The translations under genes were made by a program, and so were the position numbers. The notes under the pieces are model-generated. The model was not told where the DNA came from. It saw only the letters and a list, made by a program, of their open reading frames with translations, and ran no database searches. Positions 38,700-46,473 of a stretch of DNA of 64,000 bases are shown piece by piece (position 1 is the stretch's first letter; each line of letters starts with the position of its first letter). Source of the stretch: Methylopila sp. M107 (GTDB lineage Bacteria; Pseudomonadota; Alphaproteobacteria; Rhizobiales; Methylopilaceae); contig NZ_ARWB01000001.1 of the NCBI RefSeq assembly GCF_000384475.1, forward strand, positions 1,220,176 to 1,284,175, in the 5' to 3' direction.

Positions 38700-39134
38700 A
38701 TGACCGACATTCCAACTTTGCATTCTTTCGATCGCGCGGTTGTCCAACGGATCGCAGAGTTCGGGGGCCTGCCCATTCTGCTCACCCCCATCGTTACGGC
38801 GATCGACGATCGCCGTGATCCAGATTCCGGGGCGGCCGAGAGCCTTTGGACGGTAGAGGCGTCAGTCGAGGGAGGTCCGCGGCTTCAATGCCAGATCGCG
38901 ATAGCAAAAAGCGCGGCGGAATCTTCAGACTGGCTCGCTTCCTATGAACCAGTTTTGGTCGCGACCTCCAACGATACTCGCCGGGGGGCGCTATCGGCCG
39001 TCTCCTATGATCTCGTCCCTCTGAGAAAAGGTGCCGAGTTTGCCGCTGGGCTCAGGGCATTGCGCGGGGAGATCAGCCGCCTGTACGCCCTGAAATGTAT
39101 TCGTCCACCAAAATACATATTCATTTGTGCCTAG
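38700..39134 (+). CDS. Unrecognised protein after the tape measure
   Basis: A 144-aa protein, starting at ATG 38700 directly after the tape measure stop codon. It is beta-rich in its first 100 residues (LWTVEASVEGGPRLQCQIAI, LSAVSYDLVPLRKGA), compatible with a small tail component, but no family is recognised. The last 12 codons (ending PPKYIFICA) are AT-rich and run through an inverted repeat, so the natural C-terminus is uncertain. Confidence 0.55.
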   Translation: MTDIPTLHSFDRAVVQRIAEFGGLPILLTPIVTAIDDRRDPDSGAAESLWTVEASVEGGPRLQCQIAIAKSAAESSDWLASYEPVLVATSNDTRRGALSAVSYDLVPLRKGAEFAAGLRALRGEISRLYALKCIRPPKYIFICA

Positions 39135-39249
39135 GATTGTCATTTTGCAAATCGAATTGACGTTATACAAATAGTTATGACGTAATTACTCGTTGCAAAT
39201 CGGCTCAAATGGAGACATTTATCTATTCGTGGATCAACGGAGGCCGATT
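39095..39249. promoter_or_regulatory. AT-rich control region with inverted and direct repeats
   Basis: ATGTATT (39095-39101) and AATACAT (39112-39118) form a 7-bp inverted repeat. TTGCAAATCG occurs twice (39145-39154 and 39193-39202). Between these, TTGACG and an ACGTAA sequence 17 bp later could be a promoter. It lies just before the gene pair that ends in HTH regulators, so an operator role is likely. Confidence 0.4.
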
Positions 39250-39582
39250 ATGCTTGCACTGATTGAGCGCACTTCATTCGACGGGCGGGTAGGCAGCGAT
39301 GACGACGCCATGTTGGCTGCGTTGAGAGCGGGATCGGCACTCCGCCTTCGCGTAGACTCGGCGGCCTGCACCGACGAGGAGGCCGACGACCTGTTGGCGC
39401 GCATCGTGGAAATTGATGACGCGATACCGCGCCTCAGAGCGTCAACCGCCGCCGGCGCTGCAGTCGCACTCCGTGAGGCTCGCCGCCAGTGGGAACTTCA
39501 TCATGCCCGGCCCGGCGAGCCTGGACACGACGTAATGAGTTCGCTGCTGGCTGCGGCCGACATATTGGGTGCATCGGCGTGA
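39250..39582 (+). CDS. Unrecognised small protein before the regulators
   Basis: A 110-aa protein from ATG 39250, which has GGAGG seven bases upstream. It is mostly helical and acidic (DDDAMLAALRAGSALRLRV; EADDLLARIVEIDDAI). Its stop overlaps the GTG of the next gene (GTGA), so it is translated together with the HTH protein. No family recognised. Confidence 0.55.
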   Translation: MLALIERTSFDGRVGSDDDAMLAALRAGSALRLRVDSAACTDEEADDLLARIVEIDDAIPRLRASTAAGAAVALREARRQWELHHARPGEPGHDVMSSLLAAADILGASA

Positions 39583-39803
39583 GTCCCCTGCTCACGGTCA
39601 ATGAGGTCGCCGAGCGGCTGCGTGTATCCGCAAAAACCTTGAGCCGGTGGAGGACCCTGGGGCAGGGGCCGCATTTCCTGAAATTGGGCGGAGGCATTAA
39701 GTACCGCGAGAGCGACCTTGAGGATTGGATCGAGAACCGCGGGCGAACGGCGACACGCTCAGGCACCGCGGCGAACGCCGACATTAAGAAGGGCGCTCGG
39801 TGA
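39579..39803 (+). CDS. Small helix-turn-helix DNA-binding protein
   Basis: A 74-aa excisionase-type wHTH: LLTVNEVAERLRVSAKTLSRWRTLGQGPHFLKLGGGIKYRESDLEDWI. It starts at GTG 39579 and overlaps the preceding stop. A second small wHTH besides that at 30434 suggests separate regulators for recombination and for this right-hand operon. It is followed by a 4-bp overlap with the next gene. Confidence 0.72.
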   Translation: MSPLLTVNEVAERLRVSAKTLSRWRTLGQGPHFLKLGGGIKYRESDLEDWIENRGRTATRSGTAANADIKKGAR

Positions 39804-40363
39804 CGAGAACGAGGCCGCTCCCGCAAATCTCGCTAGCGCGCCAGCCGGATGCGATGGCCGCTATAGAAGCGGGCGTCGCGGCCAGTGGCGGAAGCATGCG
39901 GCTTGCTTGTCGTCGAGCCGGCGTATCGCGCAATGCCTATTATGCTTGGCGGTCAGGGGCCCGCGCACCAAGCGCCCCGAAGCTTGTCGAACTCGCTGCA
40001 CAAGCGGGCTATGAGGTCGTGCTCGTAGGCCACGGTCGCACCTTCGCCTTGACCGACTTTCCAGGCGTAATGGCGGCGCTGGACACCCGTCGACGCCGCA
40101 TGAAGATCTCCATCCTCACGTTAGAAGAACGCTCGGGCATCGCCAGCCGATCATATAGCTATTGGCTTACGGGGCGGCGCCAGCCGGCGGTTCTCGCGCT
40201 CTCGACCCTCGCCGAGACGCTCGGCTTTTCTCTTCTCATGCGCCCGCGAGAGGACCCGAGCGACCCTCGCGTCGTCGCGCTCGCGCCGGCGGCCGAGGCG
40301 CTATCCGAACGGCTCACGACGCTGGCCGGCATCACGAACGCGATCATGGCGCACGCACGCTAA
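39800..40363 (+). CDS. Double HTH transcriptional regulator
   Basis: 187 aa from GTG 39800 with two helix-turn-helix-like segments: the first in GGSMRLACRRAGVSRNAYYAWRSGARAPSAPKL, the second in ISILTLEERSGIASRSYSYWLTGRRQPAVLALSTLAETLGFSLLM. Its tandem XRE-like arrangement suggests a repressor or a regulator of the neighbouring R-M genes or of helper-responsive induction (inference). Confidence 0.6.
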   Translation: MTRTRPLPQISLARQPDAMAAIEAGVAASGGSMRLACRRAGVSRNAYYAWRSGARAPSAPKLVELAAQAGYEVVLVGHGRTFALTDFPGVMAALDTRRRRMKISILTLEERSGIASRSYSYWLTGRRQPAVLALSTLAETLGFSLLMRPREDPSDPRVVALAPAAEALSERLTTLAGITNAIMAHAR

Positions 40364-40375
40364 CCTTCGGCGAGG

Positions 40376-40421
40376 CGATGGGACTTGGCACCGCGTCGAG
40401 CAGCCCTGCGAAGTCCCATCG
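40376..40421. terminator. Inverted repeat between convergent genes
   Basis: CGATGGGACTT (40376-40386) pairs perfectly with AAGTCCCATCG (40411-40421) around a 24-nt loop, between the HTH regulator and the convergent methyltransferase. There is no T-tract. It is either a bidirectional attenuator-like structure or a protein-binding palindrome. Confidence 0.35.
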
Positions 40422-40437
40422 GATAGAAGCCAGCGGC

Positions 40438-41586
40438 CTACTCGGCCGCGTCTATGAGCGCGGCGCGGCCGAGTGAGGCCCCACGCATACGGACTGTACG
40501 TAGAGCGACGCGTTCGCTGTCAGTCATCGTCATCGCGGCGGGGCGCGACGCCGGGTCGCCATGAAGGCCTTCAGGGTCGATCGTCCAGCCCATCTGCTCA
40601 GCCATCGATCGTGCGACGGCGGCCGCGAGCGGCGGAGGAACCGCGTTGCCGACCTGCCTGTACTGCTGAAGTCGCGGGATCCGGTCCGGCCAGATGAAAT
40701 CGTCCGAGAACCCCTGAATGCGCGCGCTCTCGCGCACGGTGATGACCCGGTCGTAGCTGTAGTGGACGGGCCTCAGCGGGCTGAAGTTCCCGCTGCCCGC
40801 GCGCAGCGTGTACGACGGCTTCTGCGCATGGAGACGGTCGTGGAACGACCCCTTCTCCCGCTTGCCCGGCTGTAGCGTCGAGAAGCGGCGGACCATGTCG
40901 GCGCTGTGGGCGGTAGGCTCGTGATTGTGGACGCCGTTCGCGCCGAACTCGCCCGCGTCCGGGAGGTCGCCAATGGCGTCACTCGCCGTCGCGAAAGGCA
41001 GGCGCCCAGGGCCGTGCGTCGGCTCGGGGAACGATACCGACTTCCGGCCCTTGAAGCCCAGCAGGATGAGCCGCTTGCGCCCCTGCGGCACGCCGAAGTC
41101 CGCGGCCGAAAGGACCTCGAACTTCACCGAATAGCCGAGGGCGCGGAGGTCGGCGGCGGCCTTCTTCAGGACGACGCCGCCCTCGATAGTGACCAAGTTC
41201 GGGACATTCTCGAGCAGGATGGCCTTGGGTGCCAGCTCGCGGACGATGCGCACGTACTGCGCCATCAAGTCCGCGCGGATGTCCTCGGCGCCCCGACGCT
41301 TGCCGACGATCGAGAACGGCTGACACGGCGGTCCGCCGATGAGGAAGTCGACCGACGTCAGCCCGGCGCTGTGGAGGAGATACTCGCCCGTCACGTTCGA
41401 CAGGTTCGCCGCGACGCCAATGGAGCCACGGTAGGCGTGGTTGTAATTGTAGGCGTCGACCGCGCGGAGATCGAGTTCGAAGCCCGCGGCGACGTGGAGG
41501 CCCGCGTCTAGGAAGCCCGTCGACAGGCCACCGCATCCGGCGAAAAGCTCGATCCCGATGGGCTTGCGTGACGTCATCTGGCTCAC
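40438..41586 (-). CDS. C5-cytosine DNA methyltransferase
   Basis: A 382-aa type II modification enzyme: motif I FAGCGGLSTGFLDAG, motif IV GGPPCQPFS with the catalytic Cys near residue 88, motif VI LLENVPNLV, motif VIII QGRKRLILLGF, motif X YRQVGNAVPPPLA. The recognition sequence cannot be read from the sequence. Its GTG (41586) overlaps the stop of the endonuclease gene (GTGA); ATG 41577 is an alternative. It protects the island's host DNA from the paired nuclease. Confidence 0.92.
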   Translation of the reverse strand: MSQMTSRKPIGIELFAGCGGLSTGFLDAGLHVAAGFELDLRAVDAYNYNHAYRGSIGVAANLSNVTGEYLLHSAGLTSVDFLIGGPPCQPFSIVGKRRGAEDIRADLMAQYVRIVRELAPKAILLENVPNLVTIEGGVVLKKAAADLRALGYSVKFEVLSAADFGVPQGRKRLILLGFKGRKSVSFPEPTHGPGRLPFATASDAIGDLPDAGEFGANGVHNHEPTAHSADMVRRFSTLQPGKREKGSFHDRLHAQKPSYTLRAGSGNFSPLRPVHYSYDRVITVRESARIQGFSDDFIWPDRIPRLQQYRQVGNAVPPPLAAAVARSMAEQMGWTIDPEGLHGDPASRPAAMTMTDSERVALRTVRMRGASLGRAALIDAAE

Positions 41587-42536
41587 TGCTGAGGCACGTT
41601 GGTGGCTCGAATCGCGGCGATCTGAGCTTCAGAAGGGTTGATCATATAGCTTGCGTTTTTGACAACCTTCAGAGCCGACGCCTTAGTCGCGAGATTAAAC
41701 TCCATGAAGTGGATCACGGATTGGAAGTCTACTTTCACGGCGAGCGGTCTGATCGTGTGGTGCGGGTAGTAGTGCTTCGCGTAGGCGATCATGTTCAATA
41801 TCTGCACGAGGTTGAGGGCGTCCGAGACCGCCTTTGCCTCGATAGGGAAGATCACCGGGATCTCATCCTCGCTCTGTCCGATGCCAACGTCTATGGCGTC
41901 GAGCTCTGCCTGCCCGAGGCCGGGAACCGACTTCCGTACGTGAGAGCGCAGGCGATAGATCGTCATGCCCGCAAAGTGGTCAAGTAGTCGGCAGTACCCG
42001 ACGACCGACAGCAGCGCCTGCTCGTCCATCTCGGCCACTGTCTCGGGCAGTAGGCGCCGCACAGGCATCGGGGTGTGGTCGATTGTGGCGATGGGTGTGC
42101 TCGCCGGCGGCTCGATGATGCCTGCCTGCGCCCGCTCGAACTGGTACTGACCGCGGCCGACGCCGCGCAAAACATGAAATCCCTTTTCGAGGATCTCTTG
42201 TGGAAGGACGGTTCGTGATCGCATGCGGTAGATCACATCAGCAGCGTTCCGAGCAGAAATCTTGTCCGGGTTCGGCGACGTCGCGCGAACAGCGTCCACT
42301 GCGTTGCGGATATCATCGAGGCTGAAGAGCACGCTCGACGCCCCCGGGCGGAAGCGATCTTGAAAAATCTTCAGAATGACCGGGACGTACACCTTGGAGT
42401 TTCGGCCGTGCGACTGCAGGCTCTTGGGCTTCTTGCCCGCGGGCACCTCATCGATGCTGACGACCTCGGTGACCTTGTCCTTCTTCGTCGCGCGCTTGCG
42501 CTTAGGCGCGCTCGCGTCGAGGTCGTCTTCCGCCAC
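41583..42536 (-). CDS. Putative type II restriction endonuclease (PD-(D/E)xK-like)
   Basis: A 317-aa protein with a basic N-terminal tail (PKRKRATKKDK) and a plausible PD-(D/E)xK core: D216 in AIDVGIG and E233-A-K235 in FPIEAKAVSDALN. It precedes and overlaps the C5 methyltransferase, the standard arrangement of an R-M pair. Start is GTG 42534-42536 behind GGAGGG. It has no clear family name and is assigned by motif and neighbourhood. Cleavage specificity is presumably the methyltransferase target. Confidence 0.68.
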   Translation of the reverse strand: MAEDDLDASAPKRKRATKKDKVTEVVSIDEVPAGKKPKSLQSHGRNSKVYVPVILKIFQDRFRPGASSVLFSLDDIRNAVDAVRATSPNPDKISARNAADVIYRMRSRTVLPQEILEKGFHVLRGVGRGQYQFERAQAGIIEPPASTPIATIDHTPMPVRRLLPETVAEMDEQALLSVVGYCRLLDHFAGMTIYRLRSHVRKSVPGLGQAELDAIDVGIGQSEDEIPVIFPIEAKAVSDALNLVQILNMIAYAKHYYPHHTIRPLAVKVDFQSVIHFMEFNLATKASALKVVKNASYMINPSEAQIAAIRATNVPQQ

Positions 42537-42905
42537 GTGATTCCCTCCCAGGATGAGCGGGAGCAGATCATACCTAGTTCAGAGCCGGTAGTAGGGACGG
42601 ATACAGGCGGCGTCAAAGCGGTTTGGCCCCGCCCGCGTTCGGTCAGCGGGACACTAGCGCTTCGTTGTGCTGCGGCTCCTCGCGGCTGAGAAGTTCGCCG
42701 ACCTGGGAGAGGGCGAGCCCCTCGGACTAGCCCGTGCTGGCAAAGAACCGGCGGAGGTGGCCGCGCCAGCCGGCCGGCATTCAGCTCATTTGAGGAGCCG
42801 ATCTGTCCCTAAAAAACGTTTTCAGCAACCTCGGCGCTGTGCTGGGGCTAATGCTAGGGAAGGAGTGATCGGCATCGGTATTCGTGCTCAATTATGAACG
42901 GTTTT
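42537..42905. other. Right end of the island, no gene seen
   Basis: A 369-bp region between the endonuclease start and the tRNA. It should hold the promoter of the R-M operon near its left edge. A 76-aa frame on the plus strand has no ribosome-binding site or family signal and was not called. An A-run/T-run (CTAAAAAACGTTTTCAG) near 42806-42825 is the only visible small palindrome. Confidence 0.45.
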
Positions 42906-42919
42906 TGGCGGAAGAGGTG
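42906..42919. repeat. attR: island right end inside tRNA-Ser
   Basis: TGGCGGAAGAGGTG, identical to 28641-28654. Here it reads, on the minus strand, as the 3' acceptor end and CCA of the tRNA, so the tRNA gene is complete after integration. Confidence 0.75.
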
Positions 42920-42995
42920 GGATTCGAACCCACGGTGGAGTCGCCCCCACGGCGGTTTTCAAGACCGCTGCCTTAAACCACTCGGCCACCCTTCC
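42906..42995 (-). tRNA. tRNA-Ser (anticodon UGA)
   Basis: A 90-nt class II tRNA on the minus strand with encoded CCA. The acceptor GGAAGGG pairs with CTCTTCC, the anticodon arm GCGGT-CTTGAAA-ACCGC gives anticodon TGA, a long variable arm (CGTGGGGGCGACTCCACCG) identifies serine, and the T arm is GTGGG-TTCGAAT-CCCAC. Its 3' end is the integration target of the island. Confidence 0.96.
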
Positions 42996-43246
42996 GTCCG
43001 GCAGGTGTTTTGCGCGATGGCGCCCGTCGCCGCAACTCCCTTGGGCCGACGTCGTGGCTCCGGCGAAATGCGCCCAAAGTCGCACCTCTAGATTTTACGC
43101 CGCATTCTCGCCGCATTCTGACCCCCATTTCCCCATCTATGCGGCGTGGCGCACCAGTGCGCGACGCTCGACAATACGAGCGGTCGAACGTGCGCCCCGT
43201 CTCCATGGGCGCACAGATCGCGCGGCGCAGAGGTTAAGGGCATGGC

Positions 43247-44458
43247 TTGTCTGACGGATCTGCCGGCGTGACCGATCGGACAGCCTTCGTCGCCATTGCA
43301 CTTGAAACGCCCGCACGGGCTCGAACAATCACACATGCGGCGGGGCTCATCGGGCTGTGCGTGGCGCTGGCGGGATGTTCCGCGCATGAGCGTCAGACGT
43401 CCGCCGCGCCGCAGCCGAGCGCGCCGCCGCCGGCCGTCGCAGTCTCGCAGGTCTCGGACGTTCCCGTCGGCGTTGCGCCGGTCGCGCCGCAATCCGGCGC
43501 GATCAAGGCCGTCGTCGTGACGGCGAAGGCTCAGCCGGCAGGTCCGACGGCGAAGCTCGGCAAATCGGGCGGCGGTCTCGCCTCCTGGTACGGCGATCGA
43601 TTCCACGGCCGCAAGACCGCAAGCGGCGAGCGGTTCGATATGGCGTCGCTCTCGGCCGCGCATCCGTCCTTTCCGCTGCCGTCCTATGTGCGCGTCACGA
43701 ATGTCAGCAACGGCCGCTCGCTTGTTGTCAGGGTCAATGACCGCGGGCCGTTCCACGGCGGCCGGGTGATCGACGTGTCGAGCCGCGCCGCCGACATTCT
43801 CGGCTTTCGCAGCCATGGCGTCGGCACGGTCAAGCTCGATTATGTCGGCAAGGCTCCGTCCTCCAGCGACGACCGGCGTCTGCTCGCCTCCTATCAGGAG
43901 TTCGGACGGCCGAGCCTTCCTCCGGGCGTGCAGATGGCCGGGCTCGCGCCGGTCTCGGATTTGGAGCTTGCGGCCGACAACGGATCGGGCGGCGCCTATG
44001 CGGTCGCGAGCCGCACCGTCGTGGCCTCGGCCGACTACGTGATGGCGTCGGCGGCCTCGGCCGCCTCGACGGCTAAGTCCGCCGCCGAGAAGACCGCTTC
44101 CACGGCGCGGACCGTCGTCCGCAAGATCCTTCCCGAGCACAAGGCCTCGCCCGAGGCCGCTCCGCCGGCCGAAGGGTCGGGCATGGCGCTCGCCTCCGCC
44201 GAAGCGGTCGCCGCGCCCACCGCCTATGCGCCGCCGCAGCCCGTCGTCGCCGCGCTTCCGGCCGCGATCGCCGCGCCGCGCGCGAAGCGCGTCGTCGCGC
44301 CGGCCGAGCCCGCGCTTGCGAGCGTCGCGCCGTCGGTGAGATCGGCCGGCGCGCCGATGGACGTGTCGTCGCGGATCGCCGCGAGCTTCCAGGACTTCGC
44401 GCCGTCGTCCGTCGCGGTCGAGACCGGCGCGTCGGTCCGGGCCGAAGGCGTCCGCTAA
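43247..44458 (+). CDS. rlpA: RlpA-family septal lipoprotein (lytic transglycosylase-like)
   Basis: A 403-aa envelope protein. The N-terminus carries a lipobox (VALAGCSAHE), so it is probably lipidated. An Ala/Pro-rich linker leads to a double-psi beta-barrel domain (GLASWYGDRFHGRKTASGERFD, VRVTNVSNGRSLVVRVNDRGPF, VIDVSSRAADILGF). The C-terminal half is an Ala-rich disordered tail without a SPOR domain. In some bacteria RlpA cleaves denuded septal glycan. The start is unclear: TTG 43247 and GTG 43268 are possible, neither with a good ribosome site. Confidence 0.82.
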   Translation: MSDGSAGVTDRTAFVAIALETPARARTITHAAGLIGLCVALAGCSAHERQTSAAPQPSAPPPAVAVSQVSDVPVGVAPVAPQSGAIKAVVVTAKAQPAGPTAKLGKSGGGLASWYGDRFHGRKTASGERFDMASLSAAHPSFPLPSYVRVTNVSNGRSLVVRVNDRGPFHGGRVIDVSSRAADILGFRSHGVGTVKLDYVGKAPSSSDDRRLLASYQEFGRPSLPPGVQMAGLAPVSDLELAADNGSGGAYAVASRTVVASADYVMASAASAASTAKSAAEKTASTARTVVRKILPEHKASPEAAPPAEGSGMALASAEAVAAPTAYAPPQPVVAALPAAIAAPRAKRVVAPAEPALASVAPSVRSAGAPMDVSSRIAASFQDFAPSSVAVETGASVRAEGVR

Positions 44459-44548
44459 CCCTTCCTTGGGACATGCGGCCCGCCGCATTGTCGCCGTCAC
44501 GTTTCCGCCGTACCCTTCGGCGGGTCTTGTCGTGCGGCGGTCGTGGTC

Positions 44549-45781
44549 ATGGTGATGCGTAGTCTTTTGCCCGGGTCGCGCCTTGGCGTGGCGGCCGTCG
44601 CCGCCGCCCTGCTGTCGGTCTCGCCGTCGCCGCAGGCGATCGTGTCGCCGGCCGTCGCCGCCACGAAGGAGGCCAAGCCCTCCGCGCCGACCGAGGCGCC
44701 CTTCGCCTTCCTCTACGACGTGACCTCCGACGCCACTCTGTACGCCGCCAAGGCCGACATGCCGACGCCGCCCGCCAGCATGGCGACGCTGATGACGCTC
44801 GAGCTCGTCTTCAAGGCGTTGAAGGAAGGACGGCTAACTCGTGACCAGACGTTCCGCGTCACCGAGGACGCCTGGCGGCGCGGCGGAGCCGTGTCGCGCA
44901 GCTCCACCATGTTCGCCAAGCTCAATTCCGAGGTCGCGATCTCGGACCTCCTGCGTGGCGTCATCGTGCAGTCCGGGACGGACGCCGCCATCACGCTCGC
45001 GACCGGTCTGGCCGGCTCCGAGCAGGCATTCGTCGGGCTGATGAACCAGCGCGCAAAGGAGCTTGGGCTCAGCTATTCGGTGTTCCGCAACGCGACCGGC
45101 CAGCCCGATCCCGAGCAGAAGATGACGGCGCGCGACGTCGCCAAGCTCGCGACCCACATCGTCGACGCCTATCCGGACTACTACCGGATCTTCGCCGAGC
45201 CCGAATTCACCTGGGGCAAGATCACCCAGCGCAACCGCAATCCGCTGCTCGCCGACTATGCCGGCGCGGATGGCCTCAAAACCGGCTTCACCGACGATTC
45301 GGGCTATGGGCTGGTCGGCTCCGTGATGCGCGACGGACGGCGGCTGATCATCGTGGTGAACGGGCTCGAGACGGCCAAGAGCCGCGCCGAAGAGGCCCGA
45401 AAACTGCTTGACTGGGGGTTCAACGCCTTCGAGCAGCGCCGTCTGTTCGAGGGGGACGACCCGGTCGCGGAGGCGCGGGTGTTCGGCGGGGCGGCGATGC
45501 ATGTGGCGCTCGTGGCGCAGAAGCCCGTCGACCTTCTCGCCCCGAAGGGCGACGATGCGCGTGTGGTGGCGCGGGTCAGCTATGACGGGCCGATCGCCGC
45601 GCCTGTCGCCAAGGGCCAGCGCGTCGGCACGCTGAAGGTGTGGCGCGGCCAGATGCTCACGATCGAGACGCCTGTCTATGCGAACGCCGACGTGCCGGTC
45701 GGCGATCTCAGCCGCCGCGCGCTCGACGGCGCGCTGGAACTCGTCAGCGGCTGGGTGGGCCAGGTCGCCGAAAAGATCTGA
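44549..45781 (+). CDS. PBP5-like D-Ala-D-Ala carboxypeptidase family protein with altered catalytic motifs
   Basis: A 410-aa exported protein (signal peptide about residues 1-38) with the S11 peptidase fold and C-terminal PBP5 domain. KTG is intact (GADGLKTGFTDDSGYG), but the SxxK motif reads SMAT (Ser 44777-44779, Thr codon 44786-44788) and the SxN motif reads SGT (44972-44980). Loss of the general-base Lys should abolish DD-carboxypeptidase activity. It may be a non-catalytic regulator or decoy, or bind peptidoglycan. It overlaps tmk by one base. Confidence 0.85.
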   Translation: MVMRSLLPGSRLGVAAVAAALLSVSPSPQAIVSPAVAATKEAKPSAPTEAPFAFLYDVTSDATLYAAKADMPTPPASMATLMTLELVFKALKEGRLTRDQTFRVTEDAWRRGGAVSRSSTMFAKLNSEVAISDLLRGVIVQSGTDAAITLATGLAGSEQAFVGLMNQRAKELGLSYSVFRNATGQPDPEQKMTARDVAKLATHIVDAYPDYYRIFAEPEFTWGKITQRNRNPLLADYAGADGLKTGFTDDSGYGLVGSVMRDGRRLIIVVNGLETAKSRAEEARKLLDWGFNAFEQRRLFEGDDPVAEARVFGGAAMHVALVAQKPVDLLAPKGDDARVVARVSYDGPIAAPVAKGQRVGTLKVWRGQMLTIETPVYANADVPVGDLSRRALDGALELVSGWVGQVAEKI

Positions 45782-46473
45782 TGCCGGGCCGCTTCGTCAC
45801 ATTCGAAGGCGGGGAGGGGGTCGGCAAGTCGACGCAGATCCGCCGCCTCGCCGAACGCCTCGCCGATCTCGGCCACGACGTCGTCCTGACCCGGGAACCG
45901 GGCGGCTCGCCGCGCGCCGAGCGGCTGCGCGAGGTTTTGCTGGCGGGCCACGCCAAACGCTTCGGGACATTTGCGGAGACCGCCCTGATCGCGTCCGCTC
46001 GCGCCGATCATGTCGACCGCGTCATCCGGCCGGCGCTGCAGCGAGGCGCCATCGTGCTCTGCGACCGCTTCATCGATTCCACGCGCGCCTATCAGGGCGC
46101 GCTGGGCGGGCTTCCGGCCGACGCGATCCGGGCGCTGGAGCGGGTCGCGACCGCGGGCGCGTTCCCCGATCTGACGATCGTGCTGGACGCGCCCGTCGAC
46201 CGCAGTCTCGAACGGGTGCGCAGGCGAGGGCAGGGGGCCGCGGCCGACCGGTTCGAAGCGGAGGACGCGTCCTTTCATGCAAAGCTCCGCACGGCCTTCG
46301 TCGAAATCGCGCGGTCCGAACCTGAGCGCTGCGTGCTGATCGACGCGGAAGGTCCGGAGGCCGTTGTGGGGGCGCGCGTCTGGGAGATGGTCTCCCGGCG
46401 CCTTCGGCTCGCCGAAGCCGAGAGCGGGGCCAAGAGCAGCGCAGGCGGCGGCGCCAAGAGTCTCGCAGGATGA
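45781..46473 (+). CDS. tmk: Thymidylate kinase
   Basis: A 230-aa dTMP kinase, essential for dTTP synthesis. The P-loop is FEGGEGVGKST, the DRF motif lies in LCDRFIDSTRAYQG, and the phosphate-binding region TREPGGSPRAERLRE is present. ATG 45781 overlaps the PBP5-like stop codon (TGATG), the stop of tmk overlaps holB by 4 bp: a tight operon for DNA-replication functions. The C-terminus carries an extra Ala/Gly-rich tail. Confidence 0.95.
   Translation: MPGRFVTFEGGEGVGKSTQIRRLAERLADLGHDVVLTREPGGSPRAERLREVLLAGHAKRFGTFAETALIASARADHVDRVIRPALQRGAIVLCDRFIDSTRAYQGALGGLPADAIRALERVATAGAFPDLTIVLDAPVDRSLERVRRRGQGAAADRFEAEDASFHAKLRTAFVEIARSEPERCVLIDAEGPEAVVGARVWEMVSRRLRLAEAESGAKSSAGGGAKSLAG

Larger units (their letters stand above)
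28655..42905. mobile_element. Integrated island, candidate phage satellite
   Basis: A 14.25-kb element between att repeats. Gene order: integrase, small zinc-finger ORF, excisionase-like HTH, zinc-ribbon protein, P4-type helicase, iteron region, five small genes, TerS, S49 protease, tape measure, small genes, two HTH regulators, then the restriction-modification pair on the opposite strand. It lacks TerL, portal, capsid, tail tube, baseplate and lysis genes. It is compact, with overlapping reading frames and no visible pseudogenes, which argues against a random prophage remnant. Confidence 0.75.

Noticed and set aside
42667-42897. 76-aa frame near the right island end
   Set aside because: No start signal or family resemblance; crosses the probable island boundary region.
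28655-42905. CRISPR array in the island or elsewhere
   Set aside because: No regularly spaced identical repeats with unique spacers; the iterons are irregularly spaced and in both orientations.
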